DNA of 64,000 nt from Triplophysa rosa. Lineage: Eukaryota; Chordata; Actinopteri; Cypriniformes; Nemacheilidae. The notes beneath the pieces were generated by a model, which saw only the letters and a program-made list of their open reading frames with translations, did no database searches and was not told the origin of the DNA. Position 1 is the first letter of the stretch. Each line of letters opens with the position of its first letter. Positions 1-11,873 of the stretch are shown here, one piece after another. Both the position numbers and the translations under genes were made by a program. Where the stretch lies: contig NC_079890.1 in assembly GCF_024868665.1 (NCBI RefSeq), positions 32,787,831 to 32,851,830 of the forward strand, given 5' to 3'.

Positions 1-396
1 TGGACGTGCGCACATTATAAGGAATCAGTGTGTTCGGAGTGGCGCAGTGGTGCATGGTGCTCCGTCATGCACTAGGTAGTGTGTGATGTAATTTCACTGC
101 AGATATAAATATCGTCGACAAGGGAAAAGAATCATGGCTGAGCGGGGCTAGCATTCACGGTCAACATTTTTTAACTTTTGTGAAAAAGAAAAACAGCTTG
201 GACACAAGTCTGAAGTGTGGTCTCTAGAGAGGAAACCCACTGAGCGCGACTTAATGCAGCTCACTGGGGCTGACAGTACCTCTGTCCGCGCGTAAGCTAT
301 TTTGGCATTTGTGCGTCTTTTTGGCTGACGGCATAAATATAGAGAAAGCCGGTATTTTTAGTCTTCAACTCCTTCAGACACTCACCCGTGTCCATA
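1..396 (+). promoter_or_regulatory. fgf4: fgf4 5' flank and presumed 5' UTR
   Basis: No coding exon precedes the fgf4 start. A TATA-like string (ATATAAATA) lies at about 104-112, roughly 290 bases before the start codon, which would allow a 5' UTR of about 260 bases. This promoter placement is inference; no transcript data are visible. The ATG at 397 has A at -3 and G at +4, a good Kozak context. A second in-frame ATG at 409 is possible. Confidence 0.4.
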
Positions 397-2584
397 ATGG
401 TCAGAAGGATGAGTATTCACTCGGCCCTCTTACCAATACTGGTGTTGGAACTTATGACAAGCTCAGTGCGCTGTGCTCCGCTGCCCGGCAGGCAGAGCGG
501 CCCCGTGGAGCGACACTGGGAGACACTCTACTCTCGTTCCTTAGCTCGAATCCCTGGGGAAAAGAGAGATATCAGTCGGGACAGTGATTATCTCACGGGC
601 ATTAAAAGACTGCGGCGTCTCTACTGCAATGTTGGCATTGGGTTTCATCTCCAAGTATTACCGGACGGTAAAATTACCGGCGTGCACAACGAAAACCGCT
701 ACAGTAAGTTTTTTCGGTCATTTAACCTTGCATGTTGAGTTGTCTGTTGGATAGGTGACAACATATTTAAAAACGAATTAAGAAACACAATTTAGCCTAC
801 ACAATCAGTGAACTGTAAAATATTTATGTTATTATTAATAATTGCATAACCTCACCATGCATGACACGTACGGATAAATAATTTTGTTAATGACACCGGA
901 ATTGCAAACAGCATAATTCCGTTCTGGAAACAGCAACAATGCAAAGCCTGCCGTGAAGCCTTTTCATTTACATTTCTCCGATCAAGGCAGGTGTGGTGAG
1001 CCAGCATCTGGCATCCATGTATTACGCACGCAACAGGTCTCAGTAACAAGAGCAGGCTCGGAACCGAGCCAAAATCCCATACCTAAAGTTAGGAGTGAGA
1101 TAAACTCATCCTTTACGGTACATTAACCATTTTGCAGTGCGTTCAATTTTCAGTCTATCCCAGACAAATGCTTATAACAGACAAGCGTTTTAAATGTCTA
1201 TTTCCATTGACGCGCTTTTTTAGAACTAGAGAAAGTGCTGGGGCAGTTTACTTGTTTGTTGATATTCCATTTCATTTAGTAGTTAGAAGAAACATATTTT
1301 GTTTTGTTTAATACATGACTGTACGCTTTATTAGAGAGGAAAAAAATAAAAACACAATATCAAGCAGTAATAAAAAAATCCAAAAATAAAAAAAAAGAAT
1401 TGTTAGTTATTTATTTTTAATTTAGTATTGAAAATACAAAAGCATTTATTAAAATACTGGTGGTTAGCTATACACAGTTTAAATAAATAAAATAATTAAA
1501 GAATAAATACAATGGGAAATTTGAAGAGGCGGAGGGTGTCATTTCCTTGAAAAAGCATGCTCTGGCAAGCTGAACGTAAACACTTAGAATTTTTAGAAAG
1601 CCAGTCATCATTGGGAGTTGCCTGACAAAGCTAAAGATATAAGCCAAACAAGGTCATTTATTTCTTTTGTTGTGTGTTTCAGGTCTTCTTGAGATATCTC
1701 CGGTGGAGAGGGGAGTTGTGACACTGTTTGGCGTCCGGAGCAGGCTATTCGTGGCAATGAACAGCAAAGGAAAGCTTCACGGATCTGTGAGTGTATGAAA
1801 TGATTTACAACACGTTTCCGCCTGTGAATGTTCTTATCAGAGCTCGATGACATATCACCCTGTACTTGAGATGTACCCCCCACACCAACACCCACCGCCC
1901 CTTCCTCCAGTCTTCGACAGCGTAATATTGTTGGCCTCAGTCATGTCGTGTATCCAGTGCCTAGTGGTGTTTTCATTGTGGGCATGACAAACCTAGAACC
2001 TTAGCGCAGTAGATCATTGAGACTACGCATTCCATTCTTAGCATTGCCAGCCAACACATGCACCTACTGTCCTTCCAATAGTACAGATGAACTGGCCAAA
2101 GAGGACCACCCAAACTGTATGCTGCTGCCCTCCTTAATTCCTTTTCGCACAACCAAACCCCAGAAAACATCTTCATTTATCTAAGCATCATACTACGCGT
2201 AATTTGACTATCGATTTCATTTGAACTCGATCTGAGACTCTGAGTTCTCAAATAAAACGTTTTATGGCAGACCATTATTTTTAATAAATGAGATAAATGC
2301 CAATGGCAATAATGTACCTCCATTTATTACGCTCTTAAAGGAAACTGCTAAAATAACGAAAATAAATGTCACCTGGAATAGTAATTGCTGTTTCCCTTTC
2401 TGTTTAGGCGCAGTTCACGAGCGAGTGCAAATTCAAAGAAAAGCTCCTTGCAAACAATTACAACGCGTACGAATCGATGGCACATCCTGGGATGTACATT
2501 GGACTGAGCAAGACTGGCAAAACAAAAAAAGGAAATCGAGTATCAACGGCCATGACGGTGACACATTTCTTGCCTAGAATTTGA
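397..2584 (+). CDS. fgf4: Fibroblast growth factor 4 (three coding exons)
   Basis: Secreted paracrine FGF that signals through FGFR tyrosine kinases with heparan sulfate; in vertebrates it acts in limb/fin bud and early embryo. Coding exons are 397-703, 1683-1786 and 2408-2584, giving 195 residues (human about 206). Donors are GTAAGT after 703 and GTGAGT after 1786; acceptors are TTTCAG before 1683 and GTTTAG before 2408. Intron phases are 1 and 0, as usual for FGFs. The N-terminus has a hydrophobic signal segment ([17 protein letters not shown]). The beta-trefoil begins near [19 protein letters not shown], a run diagnostic of FGF4/FGF6, and continues through [17 protein letters not shown] in exon 2. 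The heparin-binding loop [13 protein letters not shown] and the terminus THFLPRI are in exon 3. FGF6 is the closest alternative. FGF4 is preferred because of the fgf19-lto1-ccnd1 neighbourhood. Confidence 0.95.
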
Positions 2585-2908
2585 GCTCATTTGGAGGGGC
2601 GCAAATCTCAGAGCGAGCTGGGGAAACTCCGGGACGATGCACTTCCTACAGAAGTTACATATGAGGTTGTGTGTATCGTGTCATGTATGTATATATTAGA
2701 CTATTTATAACTGTTGTTTTTTATTTCAACGTCCTCTTCACCGAGATGGAAAAAACAATTTATTTATTTGTTATTAAGTTATCCTCGTTGCTGCTACCAC
2801 GTGTTTCTATAAAAGTGAAATTCCTCCAATATGTACAATATGTTTTTGCACTGTTCCTGTTGTTCTAAAACGACCGTTTTGGAGAGGTGACATTTGTCCC
2901 TCATTGAA

Positions 2909-2914
2909 AATAAA
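2909..2914 (+). terminator. fgf4: Candidate fgf4 poly(A) signal
   Basis: First canonical AATAAA on the coding strand after the fgf4 stop, about 325 bases downstream. Later AATAAA hexamers exist, so a longer 3' UTR is possible. Confidence 0.35.
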
Positions 2915-4278
2915 TACAAAAAGTCTTAGGTCAACTCGTTAAGGTGTATCAACCCCCATAGTATTAGCACTGGAGCAATTGTCCAATGTCTGGGCTCCTT
3001 TGTGCAGAGCTCGGGCCTAACTGAAGCAGTATCGGCTTACTCTAGCTTACTGAAGTTCTACCCCTTCAAATCTGTTTTTAGCTCTGCCGGGGGTTGAACT
3101 TTGAACTTATCCGCAGTCAATCTCTGTCACATCTCTAGGGCTTCGTATAGAGAGAGAGAGATGATTTCTTGAACATACAGAAAAGAATTTAAAAATTCAA
3201 AGGCATGGCTGTGCGCTGCAATGCAGGCAATGCAGATCCTGTACCCCGAGCCCCTTTAAAAAGACATACTTTACATCGCCAAGTTCAAATAAGTCTTTTA
3301 CTGCATACGTCAGGGGATATCAGTCATGTTGAATATCAGTGTTCTTCTACTGTACATTGTGGCAACACAAAAGACAGTATACAGTGTTGTGGTTTGCTAG
3401 TAGAGTTCACGTAAAAGAAAAATGCCACAACCTCCACAGTGAGTTTTATTGCTCATTTTCTACCTCATGCAGTTTCCAACTGATAGTTTCCAACTCAGCT
3501 GACACCGAAGGTTTAGCTCGAAGTTCTTTTTTTCCGAGGCTACTGACACTCTGAAGTTCTGGCGGCCACAGCGTCTAGTTGCGCCTTATCACATTTGAGC
3601 TATCTTTACCCTGTGATTTACTTTTAGAAAGGATAATCATGTTGGAAATATTTGCAGACAGCTGTTACACTATACTATATGCTAAGTAACTCTATATTTT
3701 TCTTTATATATTTTGTAAATATCATGTGGTGCAAAACTGAGAAGCTGCTTTTAAATCTGGTATGTCATGTCGGTAAAATAAATATTAAAATATACATTCA
3801 TGCAGGGAAAATAAGCCTTCCACATTAAACTTTTCAAATATATATATATAGTATATACATATATATATATATACTGATATTATCTTTAAAAGCATTCCTT
3901 ATTGTCATCATCTTGGGAAGAGGACTGTAGGTACATTAAATTGAGAGAATCTGAAACTGTACCTCAGATGAGTCTTTCTATGTCAATGTCAATGCGTGTA
4001 AAACTAGACTCGAACATGGATTGCCTTGTGGCCTGGGTAAAAAAAAATTGAGAAGGTTAAGTTTACACAAGATAGCTATTTTTTTATTTTACATACGTTA
4101 CTCTCAAAGCTAATGTCTTTAAGATATAACATGCCTGACTTTGCTACATTATTTGAGTCCTGCCTGGATGTGCAGATCAATTAGTTTCACTTCATGACTG
4201 TGAGCAAAGCAGGAGGAGGGTTACTCTGTGTTTCTTTCCTTTTCACAGCTGTGCCAAACCTCTTTCCAAATGGACATG

Positions 4279-4318
4279 ATTTGCATCAGTGTGGATGTTG
4301 TTTACAATAGACCCAATG
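4279..4318 (+). promoter_or_regulatory. Octamer/SOX/CCAAT motif cluster downstream of fgf4
   Basis: A perfect octamer ATTTGCAT (4279-4286), a SOX-type ACAATAG (4304-4310) and a CCAAT core (about 4312-4316) fall within 40 bases. Mammalian Fgf4 carries a 3' enhancer driven by SOX2, OCT4 and NF-Y-type sites. The spacing here differs from the mammalian composite site, in which the SOX and POU sites are nearly adjacent. Orthology is therefore only a suggestion. Confidence 0.3.
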
Positions 4319-4700
4319 GCCACTGAAGGCAAATTGTTCCTCTGACCCTCATTTCACAGTAGAACTGACACAAATCACTGAACTTGATTTGTTTAACCAG
4401 AAAGTGCAATATCAACAGACTTGAGCCGGTAGCCTGAGATTAGAGAAAACAGAACTTCATCATCTTTCGCACGAAGCGCTCCAAAAAGTGAAAAACGTGA
4501 TGTAAAACAATAAAAAGTACTATTGTCTGTCAATTCCCAAGGCTGTATCATCCATTAACTGCCTGTTGTTTGCTCTGAATCCTGTTGACTTTTACCAAAT
4601 ATTGTCTGTAGTTTTATACAGGGCCTGTTGCATTCTGTGTATGTGCTGTGCACATGATGATACCCTAACTTAAATGGAAGTTAATAAATATGTAAATCAC

Positions 4701-6440
4701 ACTTGTTTGCTTGTTATTAATACCTCTCAGCAGCTAAAAAAGGGACCGTGAAGGCAAAAAATGGCTAAAACTAGAATATCTCCCAACATAACTATAGAAC
4801 AGGGCCTTTCCCTGGCGACTCTAAAAATACGCCCACAGACTTGTGCCACTAGACAGCGAGGACCCGCCTGGAGCACCGTGGCTGATATTCTTACAAGGCC
4901 AGGCCTGCCAAGACACTTTACTGCTGTTGTTTACTTTGTCAAGGCCTAGCATACGTATTGGGTGGTTTTGCCGGCCACGCCGAGCAAAGCGGTCACTTCT
5001 GGAAGTGGATTCCTCTCATTTACTTCTGTGAACTGCAGCACTAAAGGTTCAAAGGAGGACTCCGTTGCAGCCCTTCCAGGCATGCAATCCCATGAAAGGG
5101 GAACCCGTTTTAAAGTGGTACGGGCCCTTCCTTTTTCTGTGTGCTGACTAATGAGGACATACTGTATGTCGGAGTGGCTTTTGTGACACACCAAGCCAAT
5201 CGCGGCGTCACAAAAGCCACTCTGACATACAGATCAGATCTCTAGATCAACGGCCAATGCTATTGTCTTTCTCGTACACAATCCACAAACTGACATTTTA
5301 TGCAAACAGAGTTATGCATTTCCATATGATCCTGGCACGTAAACTTTGGATTACAAAAGGTGTGACAAAAGCTGCGCTGACATCCACGACTCGATCGCTC
5401 CTTTGGTCAGAATGGTTTTAGCTGTTGCACTAAACTTCTGTCATTAATGATGCAGTAACATCTAGAGCTTGTTTTGTTTTGTTTCGGTCAAGTCAGATAT
5501 ATAATTTAAGATGACCGAATCGACCTATCTACATCAAGTTCTACAATTAAGTGTAATTGTAGGGGTTAGATCAAGTAACAGTGCGATTTGTAAAGGCTTT
5601 GATCTACCAAAAATGCTTGTAAAGAATACTACGCATAACCTTAACAGTTAAAGAGCTCGTTCACATAATACACAGGTGAATGTCTGGCAGCATGCCCCCC
5701 TCCCACCCCCCTAAAGAGTCTCTTATTCAAACTTGACAATACACTGCAGTACACACTCAGTCTATTCAAATAAAGCTCACAGTGAAACACAGGACAGGCG
5801 AAGTGAGACAGGTGTGGTCACTTAATACACATGTATTCCTGGCCTTGAGCTCGGGCTAAATGGGGCCCTATCATTGCCTAAAATAATGACAACTTTCTGC
5901 TCCAATAAACTCTGCATGCCATGCATGAGGGTTGCAACGGCCCCCCTAAAAATAGTTTCGCTGCACCACCTATCTGCGTCACTTTCATTGTCTGTCAACC
6001 AAATAAACATCCATGCACCTCTCAAGTGCCTCTTTACCATTAAGTTGTTTGGCCTAAAATTGTCTCTCTCTCATAACAGGCCTTTCAAGTTCTTGTGAGC
6101 ACAAAAGCTTCACAGGGAAAGCCAACAGTCTAACAGTCTCGCAACAGTGTGTTCGCTAACAGAAAGTATATTGTGAGTAATTCACTGGCGGATGCTCTGG
6201 CAGCCATGTGCTGGTTTTAAAGTGGAAGGGAGGGACGGTAGGCAGAGGCGGAAGGTGTAACGCGGCATGACTCTCGTGCAGCGGCCTGTGGTCACAAACG
6301 TGGCTCATACAGACTCTGTGATACATGCGAAGCACTGCAAGGGCAGGTCAAGATCACAGCAGGCTCACAAATCACAAGGCATTTCAACTACAGATAACAC
6401 AGTACATGACCTCAGGTATTTATGCTCATAGGATTTCCTA
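4701..6440. other. Intergenic fgf4-fgf19, first part
   Basis: No gene is recognised. The stretch contains the 26-bp hairpin listed at 5162-5232 and a degenerate further copy of one arm at about 5361-5386 (TGTGACAAAAGCTGCGCTGA). A C-rich patch lies near 5694-5712. Open frames here are short, overlap on both strands and lack recognisable domains. Confidence 0.5.
5162..5232. repeat. 26-bp inverted repeat (hairpin), 19-base loop
   Basis: The left arm at 5162-5187 and right arm at 5207-5232 are reverse complements with one mismatch. They share the cores GAGTGGCTTTTGTGAC and GTCACAAAAGCCACTC. A weaker third copy of the arm occurs about 150 bases downstream. It resembles a small foldback element or the remains of a terminal inverted repeat. 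No family name is assigned. Confidence 0.7.
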
Positions 6441-6444
6441 TATA

Positions 6445-6815
6445 TAAAAGAGACAGCATTCTTATATATCGATGCTGTCCTTCCGAAACTCCGGATGTCC
6501 AAATTCGTTGTGTTTCATGAAATAGAAAAAATAATATGCATTCTGTGTGTTGTCAGTAGATAGATTTTCGGCCAACCGGCAAGCTTATTGATATCTCAAT
6601 CTTTTGAGATATACTTTTTAAATGATTAAATACTGTGTTGCCAAAGTTGACAAGAACTTTTAAATACTTTTTATTGGTTAAATATGTGCAAAACCCAGTG
6701 ACAAACACAAAGGGTGACTAATAATAATGATTTATGTCAAAAAATAACAATCACAAAATATGGAGATACGAGGTTTCAGAAGGACAACAACAGTGATACA
6801 TCATATTATAATGTA
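6445..6815. mobile_element. Non-autonomous DNA element, copy A
   Basis: The ends are inverted repeats. The left end (about 6469-6505) reads GCTGTCCTTCCGAAACTCCG, and the right end (about 6756-6795) is a reverse complement-type match ending GAGGTTTCAGAAGGACA. The interior at about 6626-6780 matches, in reverse complement, the interior of copy B at 9698-9850. No coding capacity is seen. Exact borders are approximate because no clear target duplication was found. Confidence 0.6.
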
Positions 6816-8234
6816 AGTTAATAATATAATAGTAAAATAAGGGCGTATAACTGTCTGGAAAAGCTTCACCAAAGCTTCTAGAACTGAAAAGACTAGCCTA
6901 TATATGCTATATTTAAAAGCGTGAGTCAATGACATTTTAGTTTTCTCTATGAAAATGAATAGCCAATAAGTATATAAATGTCAAAACTCAATAAAACCAT
7001 AATAAGGTCAATGTGTAAATTATCTATTTGCATCACAGTCAATTCTTGTAATGAATACTCACTTCAATTATCATTTTAATGTAATAGTAAATAAACAATA
7101 TTTCAATAATAAATTCAATACCACATTCCCAAAACACAAATTCTGCTTTTGTATTTTGAATATACTAATTCTTCCAGGCCCTGTCTTACAAATACAGGTG
7201 TTTCTGTAGCTGAAAGCACTATAGCATCAATTTGATTCTCACATTTGGACACGCATCCTGATAAAATGCATAAACTGTAATGCATTGTGAATTTGTTTTC
7301 GATAAATGCATCGGCCAAACGTATTAACAACAAATACAAATAGGCCAGAGCGTATGCCAACAAGTCGCAGGAGGATGGGCTTGGTAAAGCAAATAAGATG
7401 CATAAAATTCAAATTCCTACACCTGGTTTGAACCGCAAGCAACCACCTGAATGCATCTGCTTCAACCTCCACTGACAATCACTGTTACACCAACACACAC
7501 CTGCTATCAAACATTTAGCAAAAGAGAACACGCGGGGATACAGTTGTTAAAAACAAAAGAAATACCTCTAATGAACATATTTTCAGGTTTCTAATCATTA
7601 TGTGCGTTTTTCTGAGCATGTGTAAATATGATCACCGGCTGTGTTTTTGCATGTTTCTGCAGATGGAGAGTATAGATAGACGGCCTGAGGCTGTTTGCCT
7701 GAGAGGCGTGTTTAGTTAGGTTGTCTGTGCCTTGTGCCATTTTTGTAAAGCCAGCTGTAAGTGGTCTGTTTGGGGTACTCCAGATGTTGCCTATAAACAC
7801 AAGGCACTTCAAACAGCTGCGAACAACATCCTATATCCCCCCCGCTCTGCACACCATGTTTAGAGGTGCACGCTTGTGCATTAGCAGAGGGGAAATGACT
7901 CGAACTCTTACCCTGTAATCATGAAGCAGGCTGGCCAGAGTGGGGGGGTTAACCTTCTATTCCGCCAGTCACTTTCTATTCCGCATCTTATAGCATTGAA
8001 GGAAAGCCCAGAGACTCCCTGAAACCAGCAGTTTCTCAGTTTTCCCTTGGGAACTTGAACTTGAATCAATGCGTTCGTGTCTGGGAACATACATGCGCGG
8101 GCAAAACAAACAAAACAAGTGAAACTGGCAAATCTAACAAAAACGTCTAAGTCAAAAGAGCCAAAACGTTTTAGACGTAACCTTACAGGTTCTTCAGTTC
8201 AGCGCAACTAATAGACAGTTTGCCAAAAAATAAA

Positions 8235-8275
8235 CAAAAAATATATAATATAATATATATATATATATATATTAT
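8235..8275. repeat. AT/TA-rich microsatellite
   Basis: A run of alternating TA, interrupted once or twice, with A/T-rich flanks extending to about 8330. Confidence 0.8.
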
Positions 8276-8971
8276 AAGTATTATAAGTTAATTTAATTTA
8301 AAAAAAAATTATAAGTAATTTATAAAACACTAGGTTCTAATTGTTCCTCACATGCTCACTCATATTGTTACAGTATTGTGATTGACCGGATTGCAGATCA
8401 GATTTAGAAATGAAAAACATACAAATTATTTATAAGGTTGGCCTTTTATAATTCCAAAGATGTTAACATGAAGCTCCAGAGTTATGGATTATCGGAATCA
8501 AAGAATGAAAGGCAGAGTAAAGCTCTCGGATCTTTACAGCTTTTAGGAGACAGAATCCCAGAGGATTTCACATGGCTTTAATTAAAGCAACACCAACAAA
8601 GTGACTCATGTTGGCACAACAAGGAACAAGACACACAGTCAAAACATACTACCAGACCTTCAAAGTGAATGATGACTACAGCACTGATAGGACAGCAACT
8701 TACTGACATGCAAATACTTCAGGCCTCTTTCATCAAAATAAACACAACAACCACAATCTACCTGGGTCTAGCCACAATAATTTTACACATGGATACATTT
8801 CAGACATAGGTGAAATACAGTGCAAACTAGATAGTTTTTAATATAAAAAAGCCAAAGCCAATGACAGAATGCGAGAAAGTGTCCCACACAACATGAAATG
8901 TAGGAGAAACACATATTTAAAGTCTGGTTAAAGTGATATTACTGTCTGTTCTGCAGCATGAACTTATAAAG

Positions 8972-9350
8972 TTACTATAGGACAGTTCACCCAAAAATGA
9001 AAATTCTGTCATGAATTACTCAACCTCAAGTTGTTCCAAAAATTTATACATTTCTTTGCTCGGTTAAAAGATAATTGAAAAAAAATGTTAGCACCTGAGA
9101 TTTCTGGAGCACCATTGAGCCCAGAATTGTTTGTTTTACTAAATTCTTCAAGATATTTTCTTTTGTGTTCAACAGAATTAAACAAAAACTATGGTAGTCA
9201 ATGGTGCCTCAGAAATCTCAGTTGCTAACATTCTTCCAAATATCTTTCTTCATGTTCAACCAAACAAAGAAATGTATATAGGTTTGGAACAACTTGCGGG
9301 GGGAATAATTTGTGACAGAATTTTCATTTTGGGGTGGACTATCCCTTTAA
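8972..9350. mobile_element. TTAA-type palindromic miniature element, copy 1
   Basis: The left end starts near CTATAGGACAGTTCACCC and the right end is GGGGTGGACTATCCCTTTAA. The halves are extended inverted repeats: both read AATGAAAATTCTGTCA inward from the end, and the inner arms repeat GTTGCTAACATTCTTCCAAA-type sequence. At least six relatives lie elsewhere in this window. It has no coding capacity. Confidence 0.75.
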
Positions 9351-9659
9351 GGGTTTAGCTTTGCGTTTTCCACAGGAGGGCAACAGATAAGCCAAGTAGA
9401 AATGCGTGTGTGTACAGATGTAGCGGTTTCAAAAACATTGCAAACAAAACTAAAACACACATTTACCACTACCTTAGATAACACTATAAGAGTTCAACCA
9501 AACGATTTCAAGCTTCCACATTTACATATTCACTATATTATTGTAGTAACGCAACTGTCTTCAACGCAGTTGCTTAAGACAAGTGCACCACGGTCTGCAC
9601 TTCCCAATACAAAAACACAGTATTATTCCCCACGTATGATTCTTAACACTGAAAATGTC

Positions 9660-9965
9660 TGAAGTATTCCACAGACAGAACATTTCGGTGATGTCCTACT
9701 GAAACCTTGTATCTCCATATTTTGTGATGTTAATTTTTTTGCCATAAATCATTATTATTAGTCACACTTTGTTTGTCACTAAGTTTTGCAAATATCCAAC
9801 CAACAAAAAGTATTAAAAAGTGCTTGTCAACTTTGACAACACAGTATGCAATCATGTAAAAGTATACAGTGATTTTTCCATTCCCTGCAAAACAGCCAAT
9901 TTGGATATATGAGGTTTCAGAAGGACAGCGACGATATAACACATCACAACCAAAATGTGATTGAA
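9660..9965. mobile_element. Non-autonomous DNA element, copy B (opposite orientation to copy A)
   Basis: The left end reads GTCCTACTGAAACCTTGTAT (from about 9690) and the right end reads GAGGTTTCAGAAGGACAGCG (to about 9931). The interior is the reverse complement of copy A at 6.5 kb, including AACCAACAAAAAGTATTAAA versus its antiparallel counterpart. Same family as copy A, in inverted orientation about 3 kb away. Confidence 0.6.
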
Positions 9966-11873
9966 GATTGAAAATAAACACAACGAGGGACTATCGCATA
10001 CAATGTGTTTGCCTTCAGAACTGTTACATACTTGGAATTTACTTCAATAAACAGAGCTGCTGGAGTAAATAGGTCAAACTGTGTAAACCAATGGCAATAT
10101 GTATTTTCCTTGGCTGTGCGTCATAAAGCAGTATCAACCCAAAGGTAAACACTCCGTGTCATTATCACTGTTTAGTTCACAGGGGATCTCCCCACGTAGC
10201 TCACACACTAGTCTAATGTACTGTATGTCTGAGCATGCACATTTGTGCAGAAAAAATGCTTCTCTCGAAAGGTTAAACCACTATAAAAATAAATAAGATG
10301 TCACAAGATTGCATTCCTGTCTGCTCAGAATAGAGTTTATTAAGGGGCAATGTGAAGCATTACAAAATACATCCAGACAAAGACCTTTCTCCATTGGGTC
10401 AGCATTACATTACATAATCTTTTTCTCAAACTACGTTGACTTGCAGAGCCCATTGAGATGCTGGAAATTGTCATCTTTCATTCATGAAAAAACAGGGACA
10501 GGCCTTGAATGAACTTGCTAGGATGCATACTGTTGTACTGCAGTAGTGTTTTTTTTCTTAAATGGAGACCTAAGCTGTCAAAGTGACCGCAATGGGTAAC
10601 TATAATAATGAAATGTGTCTTTCGTTGAGATCCTTTAGCAAATTCAAAACTGCTGCAAAAAATTAATAAATGCATCATCATTGAATATATTTAGAATTGT
10701 TGTCAGACTGTTCATAATACTGTTCAAATGTTTACTTTAGATTTAGCCTCCTTTGATTATGTCAATCTTTTTTGTAAATTCACAACACTTGCCGTTTATA
10801 AAATTAATTCAACTTTTGAGGAAAGACATTCATACAATTTTATCATTAGGACAGCTTTAACATTATTATATAACACTTTTTGAAATATTAACACCCATTT
10901 GAAATATGGCCCAAAATCCAAGCAAGCTACATGTTAATTTAAGTAAGATTACGAGCGCCATCTTCTGTTAACCAGTATGATTGCAAGAGTCTTTTGAACT
11001 TAAAAACCTTGTCACATCTCTTATCTAGAGGACCTTATGGTCATCATAGAATTAAAAAGCATACAACTACTACTCGCCTATATGAGCATTAGACAATTTA
11101 GATACCTTGCCCCGTATTATAAGACTAATTTCCATAAAAAAATGCAGAGCCTTCCACAGCCAGCGCATTTTCATGAATGAGAATATTTACACAAAATTAC
11201 TCTTTAACTTCTGAGTAAATGCAGTGAGTATCATTTGGGTTCGTTGATTCACAAAACGGGCACACTGTGTAAAAAGTATAAACACGGAGAACATGTGTTA
11301 TAGCTCATTTGACCCCATGGGAGTAATTCCTAGAGGGTAAATTAAATTAAGGAAATACGCTGATTAAACATAGAAACTGTTTGATTTTACCTGCAGATTT
11401 TTTTGCGTGTAACGTTATAACTATAAAGACAAACTTCGAGTTTCTTAAATTAACGTCACTGTTAAAGCGCAAAAAAATTGTTTTAGAAAGCATGCACCAT
11501 GACCAAACATAATGTGCATTTTATAAAGTTCAGATTGACTGTTCGATGCAAACACGATTATACAAAATCTTCATAATAGTTCATTAAACGAACGTTAACT
11601 AATATCAGCAACAATAGGCCTACCAGCCCAAAAAAAATTCCATATCAATGATTTCCTTTTCATCATCTGCTGGATGTCCATTGAGGTGTGTTATGAACCT
11701 GTTCTCAGAACTGCCAAAGGGGGAAAAGGGTTATCGATTGATCTGATAAGAGAAGACTTTAAAGGCCAGTGGAGCATTACCCCAAAACACAGAAACAAAC
11801 GGGAACGACAGTGTGCGCAGGCGTAATATATGTATACCAGAGAGGATTTACCCATTACAGTTAATGCTCAATA
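9966..11873. promoter_or_regulatory. fgf19 upstream region
   Basis: No gene is recognised. The last 300 bases presumably carry the fgf19 promoter and 5' UTR. An AATATATGTATA string at about 11826-11837 is too close to the start codon at 11874 to be a convincing TATA box. No motif was firm enough to call. Confidence 0.35.

Larger units (their letters stand above)
2585..4700 (+). other. fgf4 3' flank: probable 3' UTR and non-coding DNA
   Basis: No gene is recognisable. The first AATAAA after the fgf4 stop is at 2909-2914, about 325 bases downstream; later candidates are near 3778 and 4683. A short (TA)n tract lies near 3838-3875. An octamer, SOX and CCAAT cluster at 4279-4318 is listed separately. 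Small open frames here have no domain resemblance and are treated as chance. Confidence 0.4.

Noticed and set aside
11826..11837. TATA-like string before fgf19
   Set aside because: Only about 40 bases before the start codon, which would leave almost no 5' UTR.
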